A stretch of 36,973 nucleotides of DNA from an uncultured Methylophaga sp. (GTDB taxonomy: Bacteria; Pseudomonadota; Gammaproteobacteria; Nitrosococcales; Methylophagaceae), in the NCBI GenBank assembly GCA_947631375.1, contig CANRLD010000001.1:1-36973 (forward strand), written 5' to 3'. The position numbers and the translations under genes were made by a program. The notes below the pieces were generated by a model. That model was given only the letters and a program-made list of their open reading frames with translations, made no database searches and was not told the origin of the DNA. Positions 15,731-24,573 of the stretch are shown here, one piece after another (the first letter of the stretch is position 1; every line of letters starts with the position of its first letter).

Positions 15731-16576
15731 GTGAAAGATGCTACTGCTGCACTTTATATTGTGGCCACTCCTATCGGTAATCTGGCGGATATCTCTGCAC
15801 GGGCGATTGAAGTCTTATCTTCGGTCGATTTGATTGCAGCTGAAGACACCCGGCACAGCAAGTTTCTGTTGCAGCATTACGCGATTTCTACGGCAACCAT
15901 TTCGCTGCATGAGCACAATGAACAGCAACGTAGTGAAATGTTGTTATCGCGAATTATGCAAGGCGAGTCCATCGCGTTGATTTCCGATGCCGGTACACCG
16001 TTAATCAGTGACCCGGGCTTTCGTTTGGTCACGATGGCGCGCGAACAAGCTATTAAGGTGATTCCGATCCCAGGTGCCTGCGCGGTGATCACGGCACTGT
16101 CTGCTTCCGGTTTATCTGCCGAGCGGTTTGCTTTTGAAGGATTTCTGCCACCGAAAGCTACTGCCAGACGGCAAGTATTAGAACGCTTGCAGCATGAAAC
16201 CCGGACGCTGATTTTTTATGAAAGTCCTAAACGCATTGTGGCCAGTTTGCAGGATATGCTGCTGGTGTTCGGCGGAGAACGTCGAGCCTGTCTGGCACGT
16301 GAGTTGACCAAAATGTTCGAAACATTGATAACGCTGCCCTTGGTTGAACTGGTAGAAGTAGTCAGCAATGATCCGAATCAGCAAAAAGGTGAAATCGTGT
16401 TGCTGATCGAAGGCCAAGCCAAAGTGGCTGACAGTGATGAGATGGAAGTGGAGCGGGTGTTACAGATTTTGCTGGCAGAAATGCCGCTCAAACAAGCGGC
16501 AACGCTTGCGGCTTCTATTCTCGGTATGAAGAAAAACAAAGCCTATGACATCGCGTTGAAACTTCAGCAAAAATAA
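15731..16576 (+). CDS. rsmI: 16S rRNA 2'-O-ribose C1402 methyltransferase RsmI
   Basis: RsmI methylates the ribose of C1402 in the decoding centre, partnering the N4 methylation of the same base by RsmH, also encoded here. The 281-residue protein has tetrapyrrole-methylase family motifs VATPIGNLADIS, AEDTRHSKFLL, SDAGTPLISDPGF and PGACAVITALSASGL, followed by GFLPPK and FYESPKR. The start is GTG with AGGA upstream. It is divergent from lpoA with 90 bases between, where AGGTA and TACCT form an inverted repeat (15666-15681). It ends 25 bases before rnpB. Confidence 0.96.
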   Translation: MKDATAALYIVATPIGNLADISARAIEVLSSVDLIAAEDTRHSKFLLQHYAISTATISLHEHNEQQRSEMLLSRIMQGESIALISDAGTPLISDPGFRLVTMAREQAIKVIPIPGACAVITALSASGLSAERFAFEGFLPPKATARRQVLERLQHETRTLIFYESPKRIVASLQDMLLVFGGERRACLARELTKMFETLITLPLVELVEVVSNDPNQQKGEIVLLIEGQAKVADSDEMEVERVLQILLAEMPLKQAATLAASILGMKKNKAYDIALKLQQK

Positions 16577-16601
16577 AGCTGCTCCGGTAAAATGGCACCT
16601 T

Positions 16602-16953
<352 letters not shown>

Positions 16954-17065
16954 TTTTCCCTGTCACAAATCTGTGAAAAGAATAGCCAACGCTGAAATAC
17001 CTCATTTAGCTAGAATCTACTTTAACTTCCGATGCCAGTTTTTTGATAAGAAATAAGTCCTTAAC

Positions 17066-17080
17066 CTCACCTTGATCCAC
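17066..17080 (-). promoter_or_regulatory. Upstream inverted pair of MraZ-like boxes
   Basis: On the minus strand GTGGA and GTGAG occur exactly 10 bases apart, the spacing of MraZ boxes, about 60 bases upstream of the mraZ -35. Part of this site (GATCCACTTT, 17074-17083) is a perfect 10-bp inverted copy of AAAGTGGATC in the downstream operator (17183-17192). The wider gap from rnpB to mraZ (16954-17222) otherwise holds only a small hairpin (AATGAC/GTCATT, 17089-17105) and an A/T-rich tract. Function is inferred. Confidence 0.45.
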
Positions 17081-17138
17081 TTTTGCAAAATGACGCTAAG
17101 TCATTGTCGCGAAAAGGGGATTTTCTTAATTTTGATGC

Positions 17139-17167
17139 TTGACTTCATTATGTCGCGCTCATATAGT
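17139..17167 (+). promoter_or_regulatory. Main dcw promoter (Pmra)
   Basis: TTGACT (5 of 6 to the -35 consensus) and TATAGT (5 of 6 to -10) are separated by 17 bases, close to an ideal sigma-70 promoter. Transcription would begin near 17174, about 50 bases before the mraZ start and just at the edge of the MraZ repeats. No clearer promoter is seen in the cluster downstream, so this probably drives mraZ and the early dcw genes. Confidence 0.8.
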
Positions 17168-17175
17168 GTCGAAAA

Positions 17176-17200
17176 GTGGGGGAAAGTGGATCGTTGTGGA
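17176..17200 (+). promoter_or_regulatory. MraZ operator: three 10-bp-spaced GTGGR boxes
   Basis: GTGGG at 17176, GTGGA at 17186 and GTGGA at 17196 repeat with an exact 10-base period, so all face the same side of the helix. This matches the known MraZ operator form (TGGGN repeats recognised by the ring-shaped MraZ multimer). They lie at about +2 to +27 relative to the predicted start of transcription, a position suited to negative autoregulation. Confidence 0.8.
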
Positions 17201-17222
17201 TCATTTGCTTTGAGGGCGAACT

Positions 17223-17675
17223 GTGTTTCGAGGTGTTGCAACATTTAATCTGGATGTCAAAGGACGGATGGCCATTCCAGCCAAGTTCCGTAAGCATCTT
17301 GATGTTTGTTGTGAGGGGCGACTGGTTATCACGATTGACCACTCAGATCACTGTTTGCAGCTTTACCCGTTGCCTGAATGGGAAACGGTTGAACAAAAGT
17401 TAGCTGCACTGCCGAGTCTGAATCCCCAGGTTCGCCGTTTGAAACGTATGTTGCTTGGTTATGCCACCGAGTGTGAGATGGATGGTAATGGTCGTATTTT
17501 ATTACCAGCCAAACTTAGAGAATTTGCAGGTTTAGATAAAAATATCGTGATGATTGGCCAGGGGAACAAGTTTGAACTGTGGGATGAGCAAACCTGGAAT
17601 ACATTAATGGACGAGTGTCTACAGGAAGATTTTGACGCAATACTGCCAGCTGAACTCGAAACATTGTCGATATAA
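17223..17675 (+). CDS. mraZ: Transcriptional regulator MraZ
   Basis: MraZ is the ring-forming AbrB-like DNA-binding protein that represses its own cluster. The 150-residue protein has two SpoVT/AbrB-like halves: FRGVATFNLDVKGRMAIPAKFR and ECEMDGNGRILLPAKLREFA, each with the D/NxKGR-type turn that contacts DNA. The GTG start is preceded by GAGGG at 6 bases, and the conserved N-terminus begins exactly there. An operator array lies upstream (17176-17200). It is the first gene of the dcw cluster, 10 bases before rsmH. Length matches E. coli (152). Confidence 0.97.
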   Translation: MFRGVATFNLDVKGRMAIPAKFRKHLDVCCEGRLVITIDHSDHCLQLYPLPEWETVEQKLAALPSLNPQVRRLKRMLLGYATECEMDGNGRILLPAKLREFAGLDKNIVMIGQGNKFELWDEQTWNTLMDECLQEDFDAILPAELETLSI

Positions 17676-17685
17676 AGGCGGAGTC

Positions 17686-18624
17686 ATGACAAACCAGCTC
17701 CCAAAACATCAACCGGTACTTCTCGAAAAAGCCGTTGAAGCGCTACATATTCAACCCGATGGAATTTATATTGATGCGACGTTTGGTCGAGGTGGCCACT
17801 CGCGTGCCATTCTTGAACAGCTTTCCGCTGCTGGGCGGTTATTAGGCCTGGATCGGGACCCGCAAGCCGTCAACGCAGGAAATGCGCTTGCAGCAACAGA
17901 TCCTCGATTTGCCATTGAGCATGCTACCTTTTCACAACTCTCCTCAGTGATTCACTCTCGTCTTTGGCAAGGTAAGGTTGACGGGATTTTGATGGATATC
18001 GGGGTTTCTTCACCCCAGCTGGATGAGGCCGAACGCGGTTTTAGTTTTCAACATGATGGCCCGCTGGATATGCGGATGGATCCCACAACCGGAATGAGCG
18101 CAGCAGAGTGGTTGGCCACCGCCGAAATGGATGAAATCGCCACCGTGATTAAAACGCTGGGCGAAGAGCGCTACGGTAAACGTATTGCTGGCGCTATTGT
18201 GGAAACGCGTGAACATACATCGATCACGACGACCAGACAGCTGGCTGAATTAATCGATAAGGCCAGTCCGACCCGTGACAAGTTCAAACATCCGGCGACC
18301 CGGACCTTTCAGGCAATTCGAATTTATATCAATCGTGAACTTGAAGAATTGAGCAGCGCATTACAGCAGGCACTGGATGTCTTGTCTGTTGGTGGTCGAC
18401 TGGCTGTTATCAGCTTTCATTCACTGGAAGACCGTATTGTTAAACGCTTTTTCCGCGATCAGGCAAAAGGAGATGATTTACCGGCACATTTTCCGGTTAC
18501 CGCCGATCAGTTGAATCCACGTCTGCAAATTATCGGTAAAGTGATTAAGGCCGATGCTGATGAGTTAGCCGTTAATGTACGTGCACGCAGTGCCGTACTG
18601 CGAGTTGCGGAGAAGCTGGCATGA
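17686..18624 (+). CDS. rsmH: 16S rRNA N4-cytosine-1402 methyltransferase RsmH
   Basis: RsmH methylates N4 of C1402, the same nucleotide modified by RsmI. The 312-residue protein begins HQPVLLEKAVEAL, with the SAM-binding YIDATFGRGGHS, GILMDIGVSSPQLD and the C-terminal AVISFHSLEDRIVKRFF. The start is ATG at 17686 with AGGCGGAG upstream; an in-frame codon at 17632 would lie deep inside mraZ and is unlikely. Its stop overlaps ftsL (ATGA). Confidence 0.97.
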   Translation: MTNQLPKHQPVLLEKAVEALHIQPDGIYIDATFGRGGHSRAILEQLSAAGRLLGLDRDPQAVNAGNALAATDPRFAIEHATFSQLSSVIHSRLWQGKVDGILMDIGVSSPQLDEAERGFSFQHDGPLDMRMDPTTGMSAAEWLATAEMDEIATVIKTLGEERYGKRIAGAIVETREHTSITTTRQLAELIDKASPTRDKFKHPATRTFQAIRIYINRELEELSSALQQALDVLSVGGRLAVISFHSLEDRIVKRFFRDQAKGDDLPAHFPVTADQLNPRLQIIGKVIKADADELAVNVRARSAVLRVAEKLA

Positions 18625-18914
18625 GTTGGCCGACTTTCCTCGAACATATTCGCCTCGATTTTCCCGTGTTGGTAATGGCGCTGCTGGTGCTGGTTTCATC
18701 GGTTGCCGTGGTCTATACCAAGCATGCCGGCCGCAGTGAGTTTGTTGCACAACAGCAGCTGGAAAACCGTCGTGATCAATTAAATGAAGAATGGGGCAAG
18801 TTATTGCTCGAGCAAAGTACCTGGGCCAGTCCTGCCAGAGTTGAACAGCAGTCCCGCTCGCGCCTGAATATGCAGGTTCCTGAACAATCACAGATAGTTG
18901 TGGTGAGACCATGA
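18621..18914 (+). CDS. ftsL: Cell division protein FtsL
   Basis: FtsL is a small bitopic membrane protein that forms the FtsQLB complex and signals to FtsW and FtsI. At 97 residues it has a short cytoplasmic N-terminus, one membrane helix (FPVLVMALLVLVSSVAVVYT) and a periplasmic coiled coil (QQLENRRDQLNEEWGKLLLEQS). Sequence conservation in the family is low, so its position between rsmH and ftsI with 4-base overlaps on both sides is the best support. Confidence 0.93.
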   Translation: MSWPTFLEHIRLDFPVLVMALLVLVSSVAVVYTKHAGRSEFVAQQQLENRRDQLNEEWGKLLLEQSTWASPARVEQQSRSRLNMQVPEQSQIVVVRP

Positions 18915-20623
18915 GAAGTCGTCGTCCACAGCGCGGGTACCGTCAAACCGGCAGCTGGCGGCTGAATCTGGTTCGGCTATCGTTTATTGTGATTGGACTA
19001 GGCTTACTGTGGCGTCTGGTCGATATTCAGGTAATCAATCCTGATTTTCTGCGTAACCAGGGGGACGCACGTCATTTACGTAATGTGCCGATTGTGGCAC
19101 ATCGTGGCATGATTCTGGATCGCCATGGAGAGCCGCTGGCAATCAGTACGCCGGTACATTCCGTTTGGCTGAATCCGCAGGCAACCGATCCCGAAAACCC
19201 GCAACTGGACAAACTGGCCACGATCCTGGGGTTGCAGGCCAAAACCATCCGCGAGCGCATCTATCAACATCCCAACCGGGAATTTTTGTATTTAAAACGC
19301 CGTGTTACGCCGGAAATATCAGAACAGGTCAGGCAGCTGGCTGTTCCGGGTGTGGCGTTACAGCGTGAATATAAGCGCTACTACCCGGCAGGCGAGGTTT
19401 CAGCGCATGTCGTCGGCTTTACCAATATTGATGATATTGGTCAGGAAGGTCTGGAGTTAACGTATGAGCCGTTATTAACCGGTGTGCCGGGATTGCGGCG
19501 GATGGTGCGGGACAGCCGGGGTAACTTTGTCGGCGGCGGCGAAACGATTCGTGCGGCCAAGGCTGGTGAGAATATTCAACTAAGCATTGATTTACGGTTG
19601 CAGTATCTCAGCTATAACGCGCTGAAAAATGCAGTAGAAAAACATGGCGCGAGCTCAGGTTCTGCTGTTATTTTGGATGTGCAAACCGGTGAAGTACTGG
19701 CGATGGTCAATCAGCCGGCCTTTAACCCTAATAATCGGCAGGGCGTAAGCTCAACCAATCTACGCAACCGGGCAGTGACCGATTTATTTGAGCCGGGCTC
19801 AACGGTGAAACCGTTTACTGTCGTCAGCGGCCTCAAGTCCGGTAAGTTTGACTTAGACAGCATGATAAATACCCATCCCGGCACCTTCCGGGTTAGCGGC
19901 CATAATATTCGGGATTTCCGCGATTACGGCATTATTAACTTGGCAACCTCTATTCAAAAGTCTAGCAATATTGCGGTCAGTAAAATAGCGCTGGAACTTG
20001 AGCCAGAACAGCTGTGGCAGGATTTTGCCAGCTTTGGCATGGGGACAGATAGCGGTGCGTATTTTCCCGGTGAGGCGATAGGCAGTCTGCCGGATCCACG
20101 TTCATGGCGAACACTGGACCGGGCAACGCTGGCTTACGGATACGGATTAGCCACCAATACGCTGCAACTGGCGCGTGCTTATACCATTATTGGTAATGGC
20201 GGCATTATGCGCGATGTCACCTTTATCAAGCAGGACAAGCAGCCATCAGGTCGGCGTGTGTTTTCTAACGACTTGATGCAGACCGTGCGTGACATGATGG
20301 AATTGGTCGTGCTGCCCGGTGGTACGGCACGGCGAGCAGCAGTTCCGAACTATCGCGTGGCAGCAAAGACCGGCACGGTGAAAAAAGCCACTGCCGGTGG
20401 TTATACCGACAACCAGTATGTTTCTCTGCTGGCTGGTCTGATTCCTGCCAGTAACCCCAGGCTGGCCATGGTGATAACCGTAGATAATCCAACCGGTGAT
20501 GAATATTACGGCGGTGCAGTAGCCGCGCCAGTATTTGCTGATGTCATGGTGGGCGCGATGCGGCTGTTAAATATTGCGCCGGATGCCTTACCGCAAACCC
20601 AATTACAGGTAGCGCAGCAATGA
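18911..20623 (+). CDS. ftsI: Septal transpeptidase FtsI (PBP3)
   Basis: FtsI crosslinks septal peptidoglycan with FtsW. The 570-residue class B penicillin-binding protein has a basic cytoplasmic tail, one membrane helix (residues about 20-38), a dimerisation domain (VPIVAHRGMILDRHGEPLA), and the transpeptidase domain with FEPGSTVKPF (nucleophile Ser297), KSSN (351-353 for SxN) and AAKTGTVKK (Lys486). All catalytic motifs are intact. It overlaps ftsL and murE by 4 bases each. It is the target of aminopenicillins and aztreonam in related bacteria. Confidence 0.97.
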   Translation: MRSRRPQRGYRQTGSWRLNLVRLSFIVIGLGLLWRLVDIQVINPDFLRNQGDARHLRNVPIVAHRGMILDRHGEPLAISTPVHSVWLNPQATDPENPQLDKLATILGLQAKTIRERIYQHPNREFLYLKRRVTPEISEQVRQLAVPGVALQREYKRYYPAGEVSAHVVGFTNIDDIGQEGLELTYEPLLTGVPGLRRMVRDSRGNFVGGGETIRAAKAGENIQLSIDLRLQYLSYNALKNAVEKHGASSGSAVILDVQTGEVLAMVNQPAFNPNNRQGVSSTNLRNRAVTDLFEPGSTVKPFTVVSGLKSGKFDLDSMINTHPGTFRVSGHNIRDFRDYGIINLATSIQKSSNIAVSKIALELEPEQLWQDFASFGMGTDSGAYFPGEAIGSLPDPRSWRTLDRATLAYGYGLATNTLQLARAYTIIGNGGIMRDVTFIKQDKQPSGRRVFSNDLMQTVRDMMELVVLPGGTARRAAVPNYRVAAKTGTVKKATAGGYTDNQYVSLLAGLIPASNPRLAMVITVDNPTGDEYYGGAVAAPVFADVMVGAMRLLNIAPDALPQTQLQVAQQ

Positions 20624-22140
20624 GTTATCAGATGCGCCTAAGCGATTTGCTGCCACAAGCAGGGGCTGATGTTGCGTCAGATCGTGTGATTGCCGGCATG
20701 GGACTGGATAGCCGGACGGTGACGACAGGGGAGTTGTTTTTTGCCGTGGCGAATGATGACAAGATTAACGCGCAACATATTGAGCAAGCGGTTGCTGAAG
20801 GCGTCGTGGCGGTGTGTGTAGACACCAGCGCAACCCTGCCAGCGCCGCTGGTAAAACGATTGGCGGATGCCGATATTGCGCTGTTGAAACTGGAAAATCT
20901 GGCAGCTAATCTGTCACGGCTGGCGGCGGCTTTTTACCGTGAACCTTCGGCCGAGATGACTATCATGGCCATTACCGGCACCAATGGTAAAACGTCGGTC
21001 AGCCACTTTATCGCCCAGGCATTGGAAAACGCGGGGCACGCCTGCGGTGTGATTGGCACCCTGGGCAGTGGTCGTTTAGGTCAACTGAAACACAATGGCA
21101 TGACCACACCGGACCCTGTCAGCTTGCAGGCCATGCTCGCGACAATGCGTGATACAGGCATAAAGTATGTTGCTCTGGAGGCCTCTTCTCATGCACTGCA
21201 GCAAGGCCGGCTGAACAGTGTCGCTATTGACTACGCATTATTTACCAACTTAAGTCGGGACCATCTGGACTACCACCAAAGCATGGCAGAGTACGCCGCA
21301 GCTAAACAACGGTTATTTCATTTTGAATCATTGCAGGCAGTGGTGATCAATATCGATGACGCGTTTGGTCGTGAATTGGTGCCATTGCTGGAAAAAAAGC
21401 AGCTGAAAACACTGAAATACAGCTGCCAGCAGCTTGGGGCAGAGCTGTCTGCATCACAAATCCAGGCGAATCCGCGTGGCTTGCAGTTTGACTTGAGGGG
21501 ATTGCAACACACTCACCCCATCAGCAGCCGACTGCTAGGCCGTTTTAATGTTGAAAATATGCTGGCAACAGCGGCGATGCTGACATTGCTCGGTTGGTCT
21601 GAATCTCTAGTGGCACAAAGTCTTGGGCAGCTCAACAGTGTTGATGGCCGCATGCAGCTGTTGGCGTATGACGCGCCGCCTTCTGTGGTAATTGATTTTG
21701 CCCATACCCCCGATGCATTACAAAAAGCCTTGCAAGGAATGCGGCAACATTTGAATGACGCTTCGCAGCTGTGGTGTGTATTTGGTTGTGGCGGTGAGCG
21801 CGATACGGGAAAACGGCCGCTGATGGGCAAAATCGCTAGCGAGCTGGCCGACCAGGTTGTGGTGACTGAAGATAATCCGCGTGGCGAGGACAGCAAGCAG
21901 ATCATTGAGCAAATCCTTGCCGGTTGTCGGCTGGATGCGCAGCTTTATATTGAAGCGGATCGACAGCAGGCAATTGAACATGCAGTGATGACGGCTTCCT
22001 TGCAGGATATGGTGCTGATTGCCGGTAAGGGGCACGAACAATATCAGGACAAACGTGGCATAAAAATGCCGTTTAACGACTATGAGATCGCCATGCAAGC
22101 CATACAAAAACGCTATTCAGAAACTGAGGTAACGCTATGA
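20620..22140 (+). CDS. murE: UDP-MurNAc-L-Ala-D-Glu:meso-diaminopimelate ligase MurE
   Basis: MurE adds the third stem-peptide residue. The 506-residue Mur ligase has ATP-binding TGTNGKTS (Lys124), the central domain with EASSHALQQGRL and TNLSRDHLDYH, and the DNPR motif (418-421) that selects meso-diaminopimelate over lysine. The wall is thus inferred to be of the DAP type. It overlaps ftsI by 4 bases and murF by 4 bases. Confidence 0.97.
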   Translation: MSYQMRLSDLLPQAGADVASDRVIAGMGLDSRTVTTGELFFAVANDDKINAQHIEQAVAEGVVAVCVDTSATLPAPLVKRLADADIALLKLENLAANLSRLAAAFYREPSAEMTIMAITGTNGKTSVSHFIAQALENAGHACGVIGTLGSGRLGQLKHNGMTTPDPVSLQAMLATMRDTGIKYVALEASSHALQQGRLNSVAIDYALFTNLSRDHLDYHQSMAEYAAAKQRLFHFESLQAVVINIDDAFGRELVPLLEKKQLKTLKYSCQQLGAELSASQIQANPRGLQFDLRGLQHTHPISSRLLGRFNVENMLATAAMLTLLGWSESLVAQSLGQLNSVDGRMQLLAYDAPPSVVIDFAHTPDALQKALQGMRQHLNDASQLWCVFGCGGERDTGKRPLMGKIASELADQVVVTEDNPRGEDSKQIIEQILAGCRLDAQLYIEADRQQAIEHAVMTASLQDMVLIAGKGHEQYQDKRGIKMPFNDYEIAMQAIQKRYSETEVTL

Positions 22141-23510
22141 CATGGAATATTCGCCTGGCTGATATTGCAAGCTGGTTATCCGTGCCATTTACTGACAGCG
22201 ATGCCTTGGTAACCGGCAGTAAAATAGACAGTCGCCTGCTGCAGGCAGGCGATTTGTTCATTGCGCTTCCCGGACAGCAAACGGATGGGCATGACTACCT
22301 TGAGCAAGCCAGACAGGCCGGCGCTGCAGGGGCGTTGGTCAGTCGCCGGGTATCAAGCGAACTCCCGCAGATTGTGGTTGATGATGTGGTCAGCGCCTAT
22401 GCTGAAATTGCCACTCAGTGGCGTAAACACAGCCACGCAAAAATAATTGCCATTACCGGCAGCAATGGAAAAACCACGCTGAAAGAAATGATTGCAGCCA
22501 TTTTGTCACACGCTGGAACGGTGCTGGCAACAGAAGGCAATTTGAATAATGAGTTGGGCGTCCCGCTGACCTTGACACGGCTTAATCAGACACATGATTA
22601 CGCCGTCATTGAAATGGGAGCTAACCATCCTGGTGAAATTGCCCAGCTAACGGCAATGGCTGAGCCGGATGTTGCTGTTATCAATAATATTGGCCCCGCC
22701 CATCTTGAAGGTTTTGGTTCGTTGCAAGGGGTTGCCGAAGCAAAAGGTGAAATCTTTAGCGGACTTAAAGCAGGTGGTGTCGGCGTCATTAACTCGGATA
22801 TGGGGTATGACAAGCTATGGCAGCAAAGCCTTAATGCTCATCGGGTGCTGCGTTTCGGTTTGCAACTGCCTGCAGATATCACCGCCTTGGACTTGCAGCC
22901 AGCGGTAACCGGTAGTCAGTTTATGGTGAGGCTGGATGACGTTTGTCATTATATTTCGTTGCCATTACCAGGGATTCATAACGTCAGCAATGCATTGGCT
23001 GCCATTGCAGTTTGTTCGGCGCTGGATATTAAACCGGAAGCTATCGTAAAAGGGCTGGCCAGCATGAAAGCCGTAGCGCATCGCCTGCAATTACGTCCGG
23101 CAATCAATCAATCTTTACTTATTGATGACACTTATAACGCGAATCCCGGCTCTTTCCGGCAGGCGTTGCAGACATTGATGCAATTTCCGGGACAGCGCTG
23201 GCTGGTATTAGGCGATTTTGGTGAGTTGGGCGCTGAAGCTGCGATTATTCATCAGCATTTGGGCCGCGATGCCAAAGCAGCTGGTGTAGAACGGCTGTTG
23301 AGTATTGGTCAGCAAAGTCAGCTGGCAGCCATTGCGTTTGGGGAAAACGCACAACATTTTCATGACCTGGGTGAACTGGAAGCCGAGTTGAAAAAAACCT
23401 TGGCGGCGGATGTTGTTTTTCTGCTCAAAGGCTCACGGTTTATGGCGCTGGATCAATTGGCGGATCTGTTAGCAGTGGAGGAGAAAGCTGATGCTGTTGT
23501 TGCTGACTGA
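22137..23510 (+). CDS. murF: UDP-MurNAc-tripeptide:D-Ala-D-Ala ligase MurF
   Basis: MurF completes the stem pentapeptide with D-Ala-D-Ala made by Ddl. The 457-residue Mur ligase shows GSKIDSRLLQAGDLFIALPG at the N-terminus, TGSNGKTTLKEM (Lys112), EMGANHPGEI and DDTYNANPGSFRQAL, all typical of MurF. It overlaps murE by 4 bases and mraY by 20 bases. Confidence 0.97.
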   Translation: MTWNIRLADIASWLSVPFTDSDALVTGSKIDSRLLQAGDLFIALPGQQTDGHDYLEQARQAGAAGALVSRRVSSELPQIVVDDVVSAYAEIATQWRKHSHAKIIAITGSNGKTTLKEMIAAILSHAGTVLATEGNLNNELGVPLTLTRLNQTHDYAVIEMGANHPGEIAQLTAMAEPDVAVINNIGPAHLEGFGSLQGVAEAKGEIFSGLKAGGVGVINSDMGYDKLWQQSLNAHRVLRFGLQLPADITALDLQPAVTGSQFMVRLDDVCHYISLPLPGIHNVSNALAAIAVCSALDIKPEAIVKGLASMKAVAHRLQLRPAINQSLLIDDTYNANPGSFRQALQTLMQFPGQRWLVLGDFGELGAEAAIIHQHLGRDAKAAGVERLLSIGQQSQLAAIAFGENAQHFHDLGELEAELKKTLAADVVFLLKGSRFMALDQLADLLAVEEKADAVVAD

Positions 23511-24573
23511 GTATCTGAGCCAGTTTTATACCGGATTTGGTGTTTTCCAATACCTGACATTACGCGCCATTTTGGGGGTAATGACCGCACTGGGAATTGC
23601 GCTGATTGTTGGCCCAACGATGATCCGTCATCTCAGTTTTCGACAAATTGGCCAGGTGGTCAGAAACGATGGGCCAGAATCGCATTTCAGCAAAACCGGC
23701 ACACCGACCATGGGCGGCGCGTTAATTCTGGTCGCCATTACGGTAAGTACTTTGTTGTGGGCAGACCTGAGCAACCGTTATGTCTGGGTTGTGCTGTTGG
23801 TGACTCTGTTGTTTGGTCTGATTGGCTTTGTTGATGACTATATAAAGCTGGTCAGACAAGATCCAAAAGGTCTGCTGAGTAGATACAAATATTTCTGGCA
23901 ATCAGTAATTGGGCTGGGAGCGGCGATCTTTTTATATATGACCGTCCAAACGCCAGCAGAAACCCAATTAATTGTGCCGTTTTTCAAGGATATCGTTATT
24001 CCATTAGGCGGCTGGTATTTGCTGGTGACTTATCTGGTGATTGTCGGCAGCAGTAATGCGGTGAATCTGACCGATGGGCTCGATGGTCTGGCCATTATGC
24101 CAACGGTGATGGTCGCAGCGGCGTTAGGACTGTTCAGTTATGTGACCGGCCACTTTGAATTTGCTCGTTACTTACAGATCCCACATATCCCTGCAGCCGG
24201 AGAGCTGATTGTGTTCTGTGCAGCACTGGTGGGAGCAGGACTTGGCTTTCTTTGGTTTAACACCTATCCCGCACAAGTATTTATGGGCGATGTAGGCGCA
24301 CTGGCGCTGGGAGCTGCACTGGGAACGGTAGCCGTGCTGGCAAGGCAGGAATTGGTATTAGTGATCATGGGCGGGGTATTTGTCATTGAAACCCTGTCGG
24401 TGATGATTCAGGTTGCGTCGTACAAGTTACGTGGCAAACGGGTATTTTTGATGGCGCCTATTCATCACCATTATGAGTTAAAAGGCTGGCCCGAACCACG
24501 AATCATCGTTCGCTTTTGGATTATCACGGTATTTCTAGTTTTGATTGGTTTAGCGACGTTGAAAATACGATGA
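23491..24573 (+). CDS. mraY: Phospho-MurNAc-pentapeptide translocase MraY
   Basis: MraY attaches the nucleotide-linked pentapeptide to undecaprenyl phosphate to form lipid I. The 360-residue protein has about ten membrane helices and the conserved TPTMGGALI, GFVDDYIKL, NAVNLTDGLDGLA and APIHHHYELKGWPE cytoplasmic motifs with the catalytic aspartates. A GGAG site precedes the ATG within murF. It overlaps murD by 4 bases. Confidence 0.98.
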   Translation: MLLLLTEYLSQFYTGFGVFQYLTLRAILGVMTALGIALIVGPTMIRHLSFRQIGQVVRNDGPESHFSKTGTPTMGGALILVAITVSTLLWADLSNRYVWVVLLVTLLFGLIGFVDDYIKLVRQDPKGLLSRYKYFWQSVIGLGAAIFLYMTVQTPAETQLIVPFFKDIVIPLGGWYLLVTYLVIVGSSNAVNLTDGLDGLAIMPTVMVAAALGLFSYVTGHFEFARYLQIPHIPAAGELIVFCAALVGAGLGFLWFNTYPAQVFMGDVGALALGAALGTVAVLARQELVLVIMGGVFVIETLSVMIQVASYKLRGKRVFLMAPIHHHYELKGWPEPRIIVRFWIITVFLVLIGLATLKIR

